Shown: positions 16,676 through 26,092, numbered from the stretch's first letter. The stretch is DNA of 62,500 bases from Pseudomonas costantinii (GCF_001870435.1 NZ_MDDR01000038.1:1-62500), one strand, 5' to 3'. Made by a program: numbers and translations. Notes: generated from the letters alone by a model not told the origin.

Positions 16676-18652
16676 ATGTCTCCCCGATTTCACAACAAGC
16701 AGCAAGGTGTCATTGGCCTGATGGCAGCCGGCGTGTTGTCATTGGTCTTGATCTGCACATTGTTGGTGGTCGACAGCGGCCGCTTGTACCTGCAAAAACG
16801 CGAGTTGCAAGGGGTGGCGGACACGGCGGCACTGGAGGCGGTCAGCCGCAGTGGAACGTGCCTGGCGGGCTTGAGTGCGGCGACTTACGCGGCGCAGAGT
16901 GTGGCGCGCAATAATTTTGTGGTGGGTAACGGAAATACCCTGGTGACCAGTTGCGGCACCGTGACCACCGGTGCCTCGGGTTTTCGCACGTTCAGTGCAA
17001 ACCCGGCAGTGTCGTCGGCGATTCAAGTGGTGGTTACGCAAACCGTCACCACCAGCGTGGCCGGTGGGATTTGGGCAATGGTTTCCGGCGCAACGGTCAG
17101 TCTCAACACCGTGTTGACGGCGACAGCGGTGGCGGCGACGCCCGCGCCAACCCTGGCCCAGTTGACCATCAACAGCACCCTGGTCAGCATCGACACTGGC
17201 AGTTCCAGTCTGTTGAACCCGCTGTTCGGCGGATTGCTCGGCGGCAACGTCAACCTGACGGTCGCCGGCTGGAATGGTTTGCTCAATACCAACATCAACC
17301 TGCTCAGTTACCTCAACCAACTGGCGATCAACCTGAACGTGGCCGCCGGTAACTACACCCAACTGCTCAGTACCAACGTCACCGCCACGCAGTTGATCCA
17401 GGCTGCGATCACGGTGCTGACCGCCAACGGTGCAACAGCCGATGTGTTGACTGCGTTGGGCAGCCTGCAAGTCGCCGCGATCAATCAGGCGCCGCTGACG
17501 CTGGGGCAGATCCTGCAATTGCAGACAGGCACCACTGCTGCGGCGCTGAATGCCAACCTGCAGGTGTTTCAACTGATCCAGGGCGTGGTGCAACTGTCCA
17601 ACAGCCAGAGCGCGGTGGCGGCGACCTTGCCTGTGAACCTGCTGGGGCTGGCGAATATCACGACCCAGGTCAAGGTGATCGAGCCGCCGCAACTGTCGGC
17701 GATCGGTAACCCGGCGCTGGCGGTGGCCAACCCGCTGGGGCCGAACAAGATTTACGTGCGTACCGCCCAGGTGCGCACCGAGGTGACGGTCAGCTTGCCG
17801 GTGCTGAGTAGTTTGTCGGGGTTGACCACGGCGGTGAATAACCTAGTGGGGCCACTGACGCCGGTGGTTAACGGCTTGCTGAGTTTGAACCTGGTTACCA
17901 CGCTGAACTCGGCGTTGTGCCTGCTGGGGGCTGGCTGCCAGCAATTGGATTTGCTGGTGTTGCCGGGCAACCTGTCGCTCAATATCGTGCTGGATGCCGG
18001 GGGCGCCAGCAGTTATGTCACCGCTTACAGCTGCCCAACCGGCAATGCAGGTACTAAGAGTCTGACGGCTTACACCACCACCTCGTTGGCGTCACTGAAT
18101 GTGGGGACCATCACCAATGCATTTTCCACCACGCAGCCGATGACGGTGGCGCCTTTGGCGTTGATTGATATTGGCACCAAGACCTGCCATGAAATCCTCG
18201 GTATTGGCTCCTGTGATACCCGCGTGCCATTCGCCGGTGGGGGGATTGGAATCATGGTGCAAAGCCCGATCGCTGGGAGTAACCAAACCCTGGTGTTTTC
18301 CAGTAGCACACCGTTTGCCACACCGCCTAACGTCGGTCTTACACCCACCTACCAGGCCGCCGCACCAGCCACTAACGTGGTCAGCAGCCTTTCCACCACG
18401 CTTAATGGCGTAGGCATCACGGCTTATCAGCCGGTGGGGAGCAATCCGTTGGGCAGCCTGGTGGCGAACACGGTGTCGTTGCTCAGCGGCGTTAGCGCCG
18501 TCGTGGCGTCGGTGGTGGATAACCTGCTGGGCCCACTGCTGAACCCGATTCTCAACAACCTGCTGAACATGCTGGGCATCAGCCTGGCGAATGTGAACGT
18601 CGGTGCCAACCTGACCTGCGGCCAGACCGGCGGAGCCTACCTGGTGATTTAA
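16676..18652 (+). CDS. tadG: TadG-like Tad pilus protein
   Basis: A large (658 aa) membrane-anchored Tad protein, the equivalent of PA4297. The N-terminus (FHNKQQGVIGLMAAGVLSL, then LYLQKRELQGVADTAALEA) is the TadE/TadG-like anchor domain with one transmembrane helix at about 15-34. The rest is a predicted extracytoplasmic region rich in Asn, Leu, Val, Thr and Gly, with repeated LLNPLFGGLLGG / NNLVGPLTPVVNGLL / NLLGPLLNPILNNLL motifs and no obvious von Willebrand motif. It stands alone on the plus strand. Its stop TAA overlaps the pprA stop by 3 nt within ttaa, so the two genes are exactly tail to tail. Confidence 0.87.
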   Translation: MSPRFHNKQQGVIGLMAAGVLSLVLICTLLVVDSGRLYLQKRELQGVADTAALEAVSRSGTCLAGLSAATYAAQSVARNNFVVGNGNTLVTSCGTVTTGASGFRTFSANPAVSSAIQVVVTQTVTTSVAGGIWAMVSGATVSLNTVLTATAVAATPAPTLAQLTINSTLVSIDTGSSSLLNPLFGGLLGGNVNLTVAGWNGLLNTNINLLSYLNQLAINLNVAAGNYTQLLSTNVTATQLIQAAITVLTANGATADVLTALGSLQVAAINQAPLTLGQILQLQTGTTAAALNANLQVFQLIQGVVQLSNSQSAVAATLPVNLLGLANITTQVKVIEPPQLSAIGNPALAVANPLGPNKIYVRTAQVRTEVTVSLPVLSSLSGLTTAVNNLVGPLTPVVNGLLSLNLVTTLNSALCLLGAGCQQLDLLVLPGNLSLNIVLDAGGASSYVTAYSCPTGNAGTKSLTAYTTTSLASLNVGTITNAFSTTQPMTVAPLALIDIGTKTCHEILGIGSCDTRVPFAGGGIGIMVQSPIAGSNQTLVFSSSTPFATPPNVGLTPTYQAAAPATNVVSSLSTTLNGVGITAYQPVGSNPLGSLVANTVSLLSGVSAVVASVVDNLLGPLLNPILNNLLNMLGISLANVNVGANLTCGQTGGAYLVI

Positions 18653-21381
18653 GCGTCGGTGGCCCTTGGCAGTTCCACGCAAAACCGTGCGCCGTGCTCG
18701 CCGTTGCTGACGCTGAGGCGCCCGCCCATGTTTTCTACGATGCCGTAGCTCACCGACAAGCCTAAGCCCGTGCCCACGCCAATCGGCTTGGTGGTGAAGA
18801 ACGGCTCGAAGATCCGCTCCAGTAACCGTGGGTCGATGCCGCCGCCGTTGTCTTCGACCCAGATGCGCACGTGACGGCTGTCGTGCTCGGTGTGCAAGGC
18901 GATCCACGGGCGCAGCTCGGGGTTTTTTTCACGCTGGCTCAGCAGGGCATCGCGGGCGTTGACCATCAGGTTGATCAGCACTTGCTCAAGCTGGTCGACG
19001 TAGCCTTTGACCTGCACCGGAATCTCTACCTGGGTCAGGCGCACATCCACACCTTTGCCGCGCAGACCTTCGCTGAGCAACGACAGCGTGCCCTCGACCG
19101 ACTGCGCCGGGTCGAAGGGCTGCTGTTCGACTTCCGAGCGGCGGCCGAACACGCGCATGTGGTCTACCACCCGCGCCGCACGTTGTACCTGTGCGTCGAT
19201 GCGCTGGAGTTTCTCGGTGAGGTAATCGATTTGCACATCGCCATTGCTCAGGCGCTTGAGCACATTGACGATGGCCATGCGCATCACGTTCAGTGGCTGG
19301 TTGATCTCATGGGCCAGGCCCGTGGCCATTTCGCCGAGGGTGGCCATTTTCGCGCTTTGGGTCAGTTGCTGCTGGGAGCGACGCACTTCGGTGTTGTCGC
19401 GGCCCACGGCCTGCACTTCCACCAAAACGCCTTGCTCATCAAATACACCACGGTCAGACCACACCCACCAGGCATGTTCGCGCCCGGGCAGTTGCAGGCT
19501 GATTTCGGCGGTGCTGACGGGAAACTCCGGCGTCAGTTGCTGTATGCGCAGCACAAATGCCTCGCGCTGCTCAGCCGACAACCAGTTCCCCAGGTTTATT
19601 CCCCGCAACTGTGCAGGCAGGCATTCCAGGTAGTTGGCCAGTGGCGTATTGCCGAAGGTCAAGGTCAGGTCGGGGCGGTAGCGGCAGATCATCGCCGGGG
19701 AGTCTTCAACAAGGATTCGGTAGCGCTCTTCGCTGTCCTTGACCTGTTGCGCTGCCAGTGTCGCCTCGGTGACATCCAGCCACAGGCCGACCGCTTCCAC
19801 CGGCACGCCGAGGTCGTCGCGCAACAGCTTGGCTTCGTCGAGCAGCCAGTGGTAGTCGCCTTGTTTATCCTGCACACGGTAACGACTGCGCGCACTGCCT
19901 TCGCGCAGCAGTTGGCGGGTGCGTTGGAAGTACAGGTCGCGGTCGTCGGGATGCACCCATTGCACCAGACTGTCGTGGGTACATTCGGCGAGGGTGCGGC
20001 CCAGCAGTGGCAGCAGGCTGTCACTGAAAAACACCGGCTGCAGGGCGCCGTTCACATAGCGCTGCACGTAGATCACCGCCGGTGAGCTGGCGATCACGTT
20101 GTCCAGGCGCGCATGGGCGGCGGCGGCTTCCAGCTGTTGGTTCTTGATGTCGCTGATATCGAGCATGAAGCCGATGCAACGGCGCCGTTCGCCCGCGCCC
20201 AGCACTTGGCCCTGCACGCGATACCAGATAGGCGCCTGGGCGCTGTCGTCTCGGTTGAGGCGCACGCTGGCGAGCAAGGGTTTGCCCAGGGTCTGCAAAT
20301 CGCGCAGGCGGCTGTGCAGTTCCTGGCGGTCGGCAGGGTGGATCAGGTTCAGCCAGGTGTCCAGCGCTTGCCGGGTGGGGCCTTCTTCCTGGTCCAGGTT
20401 GCGCATCAACTGGGGAGCGAGTTGGATTTCACCGCTGGCGGGCAGTAACTCCCACCAGCCGGTACCGAGCAAACCTTGCAGGGCTTCCAGGCGCTCAAGT
20501 TGTTGGTGGTGGCGTTGTTCACGCAGGCGGCTGAGCAGCGGTGCCGCGAGGGCGGCGGCGAGGTTCAGCCAGTCACGGTCGCGGGTGTGCGGTTGGCCAC
20601 TGTAAGCGCCGCACAACAACCACGCAGCAATGCCTTGGCCATCGCGATAGGGCACAAGGAAACCATCGGCATTACCGAATATGCTGTGCAAACGTGGGTG
20701 CTCACCACGCCCATACGGCGCTTGCAGGCTCAACGGGGTGGTGCCGTCGAGGCTGTCCAGGCAAGTGCCGAGGCGCTGCCCGGTGTGCCAGAACAGCGGC
20801 GCGTCATGGTTGGCGTACTGGCTGTAGATCAGCCAGCCCTGGTCCTCTTGGTCGAGCAACGCGAGGGCCACACAGGGGATGCGCCAGCGCTGCGCCACGC
20901 TGCACAGTTGTTCGTTGAACACCTCGGGCAGTCGGGTGAGGCTGCACACGCGCAGTTGCTCACTCACCAAACTGGTCAATTGATGATTCTGTTCGCGTTG
21001 CTCGGCGAGTTGCCTGCCGCCAAGCAAATCGCCGATATCCACTGCATGCAACAACCACCCGTTGCCGTGCGCTTCAACCGTGCCTCGGGTGTGCAGGACT
21101 TGCCCGGCGGTGCCCTGGAAATCCAGGTCGAGGCTGTGGCGCTGCCAATCGGCTGGAACGCCTTCAACCGCCAGGGCGCTATGCGCGCACAGCAGGTCTT
21201 GCAGGCGCGGCGACGTAGCGTACTGCGCCAGTTGTGGGCGCAGCGTGCCGCTGATGTCGAGCACATGGCCTTGAGCGTCCAACTGCACGTGCAACCCGGC
21301 GCAAGAGAGCGCCGGTGTGTCGATGGCCAGCGCGCTGGCGCGGCCGAGCAGGCGACCGAAGAGTTTGTCCCCCGAAGTCAA
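18649..21381 (-). CDS. pprA: PprA-like PAS/GAF sensor histidine kinase
   Basis: The sensor kinase that pairs with PprB to control Tad pilus genes in P. aeruginosa. It has an N-terminal region with a GAF-like domain, then PAS/PAC units (WYRVQGQVLGAGERRRCIGFMLDISDI; YRVQDKQGDYHWLLDEAKLL; a third ending VEVQAVGRDNTEVRR). HisKA carries His691 in GLAHEINQPLNVM, and HATPase_c is at about 794-905 (INLMVNARDAL, EDNGGGI, GVGTGLGLSVSYGIVENMGG). No transmembrane segment is evident, so it is probably cytoplasmic. I placed the start at TTG 21381, whose TTGA overlaps the tadE stop, because longer versions run into tadE coding sequence and no ATG exists nearby. About 910 aa. Confidence 0.85.
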   Translation of the reverse strand: MTSGDKLFGRLLGRASALAIDTPALSCAGLHVQLDAQGHVLDISGTLRPQLAQYATSPRLQDLLCAHSALAVEGVPADWQRHSLDLDFQGTAGQVLHTRGTVEAHGNGWLLHAVDIGDLLGGRQLAEQREQNHQLTSLVSEQLRVCSLTRLPEVFNEQLCSVAQRWRIPCVALALLDQEDQGWLIYSQYANHDAPLFWHTGQRLGTCLDSLDGTTPLSLQAPYGRGEHPRLHSIFGNADGFLVPYRDGQGIAAWLLCGAYSGQPHTRDRDWLNLAAALAAPLLSRLREQRHHQQLERLEALQGLLGTGWWELLPASGEIQLAPQLMRNLDQEEGPTRQALDTWLNLIHPADRQELHSRLRDLQTLGKPLLASVRLNRDDSAQAPIWYRVQGQVLGAGERRRCIGFMLDISDIKNQQLEAAAAHARLDNVIASSPAVIYVQRYVNGALQPVFFSDSLLPLLGRTLAECTHDSLVQWVHPDDRDLYFQRTRQLLREGSARSRYRVQDKQGDYHWLLDEAKLLRDDLGVPVEAVGLWLDVTEATLAAQQVKDSEERYRILVEDSPAMICRYRPDLTLTFGNTPLANYLECLPAQLRGINLGNWLSAEQREAFVLRIQQLTPEFPVSTAEISLQLPGREHAWWVWSDRGVFDEQGVLVEVQAVGRDNTEVRRSQQQLTQSAKMATLGEMATGLAHEINQPLNVMRMAIVNVLKRLSNGDVQIDYLTEKLQRIDAQVQRAARVVDHMRVFGRRSEVEQQPFDPAQSVEGTLSLLSEGLRGKGVDVRLTQVEIPVQVKGYVDQLEQVLINLMVNARDALLSQREKNPELRPWIALHTEHDSRHVRIWVEDNGGGIDPRLLERIFEPFFTTKPIGVGTGLGLSVSYGIVENMGGRLSVSNGEHGARFCVELPRATDA

Positions 21382-21815
21382 AACTGCAGGCTCGACTGGG
21401 CCTGCAGCGTCACCGGCAATTGCGGCACGCTGCCAATGCCGGGCAAGACAATAAATGGCATCACGTTCTGGAGATTGGTCGATGGGTAGTTGATTTGCAC
21501 CAATAACAAGCCGTTGACGAAGGTGGTGCTGATTTGGCTCGAGTTGAAATTGAACGCGGGTGGAATCCACCCCAAGCGACTGGCGACCGCCGTATTGGCG
21601 GCGTTCACCACCGCGGCATTGTAGCCCTGCATGGTGGGGTCCAGCCCTACGCTCACGCGCACGGCTTCGGCGGTCGCCTGGTTGAACGACTGCATTAACA
21701 GCAACGGCAGGCTATAGCTGACCATCCCGTAGAATACGGCGAAAAAAATCACGAACACGCCAATGAACTCGATCGCTGCCGTGCCTTTTTGCTTTCTGGG
21801 GAGGCTTGTTTTCAT
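21378..21815 (-). CDS. tadE: TadE/TadF-like pseudopilin
   Basis: A minor pseudopilin of the Tad system. The N-terminus MKTSLPRKQKG/TAAIEF has the prepilin cleavage Gly and the Glu+5, Phe+6 pair, followed by a hydrophobic helix (IGVFVIFFAVFYGMVSYSL). About 145 aa with a C-terminal soluble domain. FppA, encoded divergently 72 nt away, should process it. ATG 21815 is preferred; an in-frame GTG lies one codon before. Its stop overlaps the pprA start in TTGA, so a pilin-like gene and the sensor kinase appear translationally coupled. Confidence 0.87.
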   Translation of the reverse strand: MKTSLPRKQKGTAAIEFIGVFVIFFAVFYGMVSYSLPLLLMQSFNQATAEAVRVSVGLDPTMQGYNAAVVNAANTAVASRLGWIPPAFNFNSSQISTTFVNGLLLVQINYPSTNLQNVMPFIVLPGIGSVPQLPVTLQAQSSLQF

Positions 21816-21887
21816 CACCGCGTCTACCCTGACGGCTATTACTTGATATCAGCATAGAATCATTCAGCGAAAAGGGATGTTTTTTAC

Positions 21888-22361
21888 GTGATCCAGTGCG
21901 TGGTGGTGGTGGTGTGGTTGGTGGTGTGTGCGGTTCAGGACGTTCGGCAGCGACTGCTCGCCAATCGTCTGACGCTGGGCGCAGCCCTGTTGGCGTTGAT
22001 CTATCTGCTTTGGACGGGGACCACTTGGCTCGGTGCGTCCGTAGGTGAGGGAGTGTTGGCGTTTATTTTGGCGCTGCTGTTGACCTTGCCGGGCTATGCC
22101 CTGGGCCGCCTGGGTGCCGGAGACGTGAAGCTGCTCGTGGCCTTGGCCTTGGCATCGAATGCCCAGTACCTGCTGTGGTCGTTTATAGGGGCTGCGGTAG
22201 CCAATTTACTGTGGATCTTACTGGCGCCAAAGCTGTGGCCGTTTATGAGTCCGGGGGTTAAAGCCTGCTTGGGCTACCTGGCACCGCAAGCGTCAAAAAA
22301 GCTGCCTTTTGCCCCTTTTTTGCTGGCGGGCTTTGCCGCTGCCTGGTTTTGGATCCATTAG
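21888..22361 (+). CDS. fppA: Flp prepilin peptidase (FppA/TadV, CpaA-like)
   Basis: An inner-membrane aspartic peptidase that cleaves Flp and TadE-type prepilins. The two expected catalytic aspartates are visible: Asp18 in VQDVRQRLLANR and Asp79 in LGAGDVKLL (GxGD motif). 157 residues, almost all hydrophobic, with no N-methylation domain, as in Tad-type peptidases. The start is GTG 21888, with GGGATG upstream; an ATG at that spot is followed at once by a stop. Divergent from tadE-pprA and upstream of pprB. Confidence 0.9.
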   Translation: MIQCVVVVVWLVVCAVQDVRQRLLANRLTLGAALLALIYLLWTGTTWLGASVGEGVLAFILALLLTLPGYALGRLGAGDVKLLVALALASNAQYLLWSFIGAAVANLLWILLAPKLWPFMSPGVKACLGYLAPQASKKLPFAPFLLAGFAAAWFWIH

Positions 22362-22487
22362 TCGTCATATCGGACTAACGCTATGTACATAGTAGGAAAG
22401 TAGGTCTACGTTTAATAAATAGGTGTGTAGGAATATTCGTCGTTAGGGATGGGTCAATCTTTTGGCTGTCCAGGCATGGAGTAGCGC

Positions 22488-23270
22488 GTGAACAAGCTAG
22501 CCTCTGCGGTAAAAGTGCTCGTAGTCGACGATCAGCCGCTGATCGTGGAAGAACTCTGTGAATTTCTTGAAAGCAGCGGTTTCCGCTGTGTCCCGTGTGA
22601 ATCCAGCCAGCAGGCCTTGAAGCGTTTCAGTGAAGACGATGGTATCGGCCTGGTGCTGTGCGACTTGCATATGCCGGACATGGACGGCATCGAATTGGTC
22701 AAGGCCCTGCAAAAGGTCGCCGGAAAACAGCGGGTCTTTGAAGCGATCATGCTGACCGGTCGCGCCGACAAGCAGGATGTGATCAAGGCCCTGCGCGCCG
22801 GGATCGCGGACTACTACCAGAAACCGATCAATCTCGAAGAATTGCTGGAAGGTTTGCAGCGCCAGGAAGCCGCGTTGGAAGAGCGCAAAAAGGATCTGCA
22901 ACTGGGGCACTTGAACCAGAAGCTGCAGTTCCTTTCCGAGTCCATCAACGATCTGTACCAGGACCTCGACAAAGTGCGCCGCAGCCCGCCAGGTCTGGAG
23001 GGTGAAGACGTGTCGGCCGAAGACGCCGGGCCGGTGGAAATTCCGGCAATCTTCAACCAGTTGTCACCGCGCCAATTGGATGTCGCCCGACTGGTTGGGA
23101 AAGGGCAGACCAACTATCAAATTGCCTGCGAACTGGGCATCACTGAAAACACGGTGAAGTTGTACGTGTCCCAGGTGTTGCGTCTGACGCATATGCACAA
23201 CCGCACCCAGTTGGCGCTGGCACTTTCGCCTAACAATTCGGCGATGCGCCAACGCGTAACGGCCCACTAA
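22488..23270 (+). CDS. pprB: PprB-like response regulator
   Basis: Response regulator for the Tad locus. The receiver is residues 8-125, with acidic pocket Asp14/Asp15 and phospho-acceptor Asp59 in LVLCDLHMP. A helical linker (about 125-165, rich in Gln, Leu and charged residues) leads to a C-terminal LuxR/GerE helix-turn-helix (LSPRQLDVARLVGKGQTNYQ, LGITENTVKLYVSQVLR). 260 aa, GTG or ATG region: gtagcgcgtg precedes the start. In P. aeruginosa PprB activates flp/tad, cupE and the BapA adhesin; the same role is inferred here for the adjacent operons. Confidence 0.92.
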   Translation: MNKLASAVKVLVVDDQPLIVEELCEFLESSGFRCVPCESSQQALKRFSEDDGIGLVLCDLHMPDMDGIELVKALQKVAGKQRVFEAIMLTGRADKQDVIKALRAGIADYYQKPINLEELLEGLQRQEAALEERKKDLQLGHLNQKLQFLSESINDLYQDLDKVRRSPPGLEGEDVSAEDAGPVEIPAIFNQLSPRQLDVARLVGKGQTNYQIACELGITENTVKLYVSQVLRLTHMHNRTQLALALSPNNSAMRQRVTAH

Positions 23271-23286
23271 GCGGTGAGTAAAATCC

Positions 23287-23312
23287 AGCGGCAGCTAATT
23301 GCTGCCGCTTTT
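23287..23312. terminator. Bidirectional terminator between pprB and DUF3613
   Basis: agcggcagc-taatt-gctgccgct is a perfect 9-bp stem with a 5-nt loop followed by tttt on the plus strand. It lies just after pprB and overlaps the last codons of the convergent DUF3613 gene. Confidence 0.75.
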
Positions 23313-23573
23313 AGCCTGCCCCCCCACCTTCTGCTCAAAATACTCCGGAATCGGGTGCTTGAAGCTTTCCAGCAAGCGTTGGGACGTCAGGTCGCGCTCG
23401 GCGGCGGAGGCCTTCTGTGGTGTTGTTGACGCGACTTTTCCGCTGGACTGCAACGTCAGCCAGCTCTCGGTGACGGCCTGTTGCGGGGACGAGGGGCCGG
23501 GTTCAATGGCCATGACGCTCAGGGGCAATGCCAGCACTGCCAGGCTGGCGAGATAAGTCACTTTCATCATCAA
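23295..23573 (-). CDS. DUF3613 protein of the Tad operon
   Basis: A short exported protein of unknown function (up to 92 aa; three consecutive Met codons leave the start open between 23573 and 23567). A signal peptide ends near LPLSVMA/IEPG. The mature part contains AERDLTSQRLLESFKHPIPEYFEQKV, the conserved DUF3613 core as I recall it from Tad loci (PA4298). It is the last gene of the rcpC-to-DUF3613 operon; its start overlaps the tadD stop by 4 nt. Confidence 0.85.
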   Translation of the reverse strand: MMMKVTYLASLAVLALPLSVMAIEPGPSSPQQAVTESWLTLQSSGKVASTTPQKASAAERDLTSQRLLESFKHPIPEYFEQKVGGQAKSGSN

Positions 23574-24292
23574 TTCCTCGGGTTGCTGGATGCATCGCTG
23601 ACCGTGGCGATCTGGTCTTTGGCCTTGGCGACGGGTGCGCTTGAGCCCTTGAGTTTTTCGGCCCTGGCCTGGGCGTCGGTGACTTGTTCGGGGCTCAGGT
23701 TCATTTGGCTGACCAGTTGCGCGGCCTGCTTCCAGTCGTCCTGGTAGATCAGCAGTGTCACCAGATTGATCGCCGCCAGCGGGTCGCTCTGCTTGAGTTC
23801 CATAGCCGTGATGAATTCAAAACGGGCGTCTTCCAGGCGCAGTTGGTTGAGGTACACCACGCCCAAGTCATTGCGGATTTTCTCGTCAGTGGGGGCCAGC
23901 CGTGCGGCGCGCTGCAAGTGAGCCATGGCTTGCCCATTGTTGCCCTTGGCCGAGTCCAATTGCCCCAGGCCGTGTTCACCTTCGGCGGCCATGCAGGTGC
24001 CGAGCAGGCTGCGGTACAACGGCTCGGCCTCACTGCGGCCGAGTAATCGATACGCCTTGGCTTGGCGCAGGCGGACCTGAGGCAGGTTGGCCGGCAAGTT
24101 CTGCAGATTGGCCAGGCTGGCGTGCAGCTTGCCGTCGTTGGCCATTTCATCGGCCAGGTTCAGCGACAATTCCTGGTCGGAGCCGGGCTTGGGGCAACTG
24201 CCGGTGGCCGTCAGGGCGCCCCACGGGCTTTGGCCATTAGTGGCGCAACCGCCAAGCAGCAACAGGCTCAAACCGGCTATCAACGCTTTCAT
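23570..24292 (-). CDS. tadD: TadD pilus-assembly lipoprotein with TPR repeats
   Basis: A periplasm-facing lipoprotein that supports assembly of the Tad outer-membrane secretin. Signal peptide with lipobox LLLGGC (Cys16), then tetratricopeptide-type helices: ANLQNLPANLPQVRLRQAKAY, QAMAHLQRAARLAPTDEK, IRNDLGVVYLNQLRLEDARFEF. 240 aa. Overlaps DUF3613 by ATGA and follows tadC after 10 nt. Confidence 0.9.
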   Translation of the reverse strand: MKALIAGLSLLLLGGCATNGQSPWGALTATGSCPKPGSDQELSLNLADEMANDGKLHASLANLQNLPANLPQVRLRQAKAYRLLGRSEAEPLYRSLLGTCMAAEGEHGLGQLDSAKGNNGQAMAHLQRAARLAPTDEKIRNDLGVVYLNQLRLEDARFEFITAMELKQSDPLAAINLVTLLIYQDDWKQAAQLVSQMNLSPEQVTDAQARAEKLKGSSAPVAKAKDQIATVSDASSNPRN

Positions 24293-24302
24293 CGGGCGCT
24301 CC

Positions 24303-25196
24303 TCATAAGTTACTCAACGCCCGGGTGATGCCGATAAACGCCGGCCCCCCGAGCACGATCAGCAAGGCGGGAAACAAAAACACCATCATCACCACCGACA
24401 TCTTCGCCGACATCTTGGACACGAATTCCTGTATCCGGGTCAGGCGCCGGTCATCGAGCAATTGCTTGAGCGCCAGCAACGATTTCATCGCGCCGCCGCC
24501 TTGGTGAACCAGTTGCTGGAGAATGACGCAGGTGTCGGTGAACTCATCCACGGCCAGCAGCTTGGCGGTCTTGCCCAGCTCTTCGCTCAGTTCCAGGCCG
24601 GAGTCGACCCGTGCCAGGACCAGGCGCAGTTCATGGGTCAGGGCCGGCAGCAAGCGCTGCGCTTCAATACTGAGCACGCGTAGCGCTTGTTCGACCGCCA
24701 TGCCGGCCTCGAACAAGATACGTAGCAGCGGAATGAAGGTTGATACTTCGCGCGAGATGCGTTGTTGCCGGGCTTTGGCTGCGCGGGCCAGGATGCGCTT
24801 GGGCAGCAGGTAGCCGACCCCCAGGGCGATCAAGGGCGCAAGCCACGGCGAGGCAACTTTGGGAAACAGCAACTCCTGGGCCACCAAGACAATGCCCAAC
24901 AGCACCAGCGGCGTGCCGATCTGGCAGGCCGCGAACATGGCACGCTGGCTGGATTTGCGCCAGCCGATCCGGTTGAGCAGTATTTGGGTTTCGTTGTCCA
25001 GACTGACTGAGCGTTGCGCGATCGGGCTGTTACCCAATTGCCGCATCACGCTGCCGAAGGTGTTTTCACGACCCATCCGGCCCTGCAAGCGCTGGGCAAC
25101 CAGGCGTTGGCCGCGCCGGTGTTTCATCAAGTTGGCAAGCAGCAGCGCCAGGGCTGCCAGGAACATCACGGCGCTGATCAGCAGCGAAATAGCCAT
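24303..25196 (-). CDS. tadC: TadC inner-membrane platform protein
   Basis: A type II secretion F-domain protein forming the pilus platform with TadB. 297 aa, with an N-terminal membrane helix, a pair in the middle (PLVLLGIVLVAQELLF ... WLAPLIALGVGYLLP) and a C-terminal one (VVMMVFLFPALLIVLGGPAFI) around a cytoplasmic helical bundle (ALTHELRLVLARVDSGLEL). GAGGAGCGT precedes the ATG. The tadB stop is one base upstream. Confidence 0.92.
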   Translation of the reverse strand: MAISLLISAVMFLAALALLLANLMKHRRGQRLVAQRLQGRMGRENTFGSVMRQLGNSPIAQRSVSLDNETQILLNRIGWRKSSQRAMFAACQIGTPLVLLGIVLVAQELLFPKVASPWLAPLIALGVGYLLPKRILARAAKARQQRISREVSTFIPLLRILFEAGMAVEQALRVLSIEAQRLLPALTHELRLVLARVDSGLELSEELGKTAKLLAVDEFTDTCVILQQLVHQGGGAMKSLLALKQLLDDRRLTRIQEFVSKMSAKMSVVMMVFLFPALLIVLGGPAFIGITRALSNL

Positions 25197-25197
25197 T

Positions 25198-26079
25198 TCA
25201 TACGCTCCTCAACATGCGCCACAAGGTGAGGCCGCCCAGCATCTGCATGCCCAGGGCCACGAATAACAGGATGCGGCCGGTGCCGTCGTTCCACATGGTC
25301 ATCAGGTACGCGGGGTTGACCGCCAGGAAATAGCCGATCATCGAGATGGGCAGGGCGCAGAGTACATAGGCGGTCACACGGGTCTCACCGGTCAAGGCGC
25401 GTAGCTGGCGAGCGGCTTGCTCGCGCTCGCGGATCATCTTGATCAGGTTCTCCAACAATTCGCTGGCATTGCCGCCATAGCGGTGGTTGACCTTCAAGCC
25501 CAGCGCGAACAGGCGGAACTCGTCGCGCTCATAGAATTCGGCGAAATCGTGGACAGATTCCGGCAGGCTGACGCCCAACTGTACGTTGCGCTGAATACGG
25601 CCCATGGCGCGTTGCAGTGGGTCCTCGGCAACCTCGATGCCGCCCAGCACCGCGTCGGCCAGGGTGCGCCCGGCCTTGAGGCTGCGCACCGTGTGGTCGA
25701 GCAATTGCGGCAACTGTTCGATCATTCGCGTGATTAGCCGTTGGTAGCGCCAGGCGATGTACAGGCGCAGCAGCAGAGGCGGCAATACCAACATCACCAA
25801 TAGGCCGATCCAACTGGCAACCATCAATCCCAGCACGGCGCCCAGGGCCCATGCTGCTAGCCAAAGCCCCAGGCTGTCGGTGGGTTTGCCCAAGCCTGCG
25901 CGTAGGAACATGCGTTCTACACCGCTCCATCGGCTGGCCTCTTCGGCATACTGCGGCTGACCTTCGGCGAGACGGCTCAAGACGCGTTCGGTCTGCGCAC
26001 GGCGCAGGCCGTTTTGAAACGATCGAATCGACAGTCCGATCAGGATCAGGCAGATGAGTAGCAGGATGGCCCCGGTCAT
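25198..26079 (-). CDS. tadB: TadB inner-membrane platform protein
   Basis: A type II secretion F-domain protein, partner of TadC. 293 aa, with membrane segments at the N-terminus (GAILLLICLILIGLSI), middle (LAAWALGAVLGLMVASWIGLL) and C-terminus. The T2SF core contains RSLKAGRTLADAVLGG and GLKVNHRYGGNASELLENL. I placed the start at ATG 26079, preceded by AAGGGAC and 13 nt after the tadA stop; longer versions overlap tadA in another frame. Confidence 0.92.
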   Translation of the reverse strand: MTGAILLLICLILIGLSIRSFQNGLRRAQTERVLSRLAEGQPQYAEEASRWSGVERMFLRAGLGKPTDSLGLWLAAWALGAVLGLMVASWIGLLVMLVLPPLLLRLYIAWRYQRLITRMIEQLPQLLDHTVRSLKAGRTLADAVLGGIEVAEDPLQRAMGRIQRNVQLGVSLPESVHDFAEFYERDEFRLFALGLKVNHRYGGNASELLENLIKMIREREQAARQLRALTGETRVTAYVLCALPISMIGYFLAVNPAYLMTMWNDGTGRILLFVALGMQMLGGLTLWRMLRSV

Positions 26080-26092
26080 GGTTGTGTCCCTT

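Noticed and set aside
16739..17692. Antisense frame in tadG
   Set aside because: Shadow of a coding gene with strong codon bias; no signal or motif.
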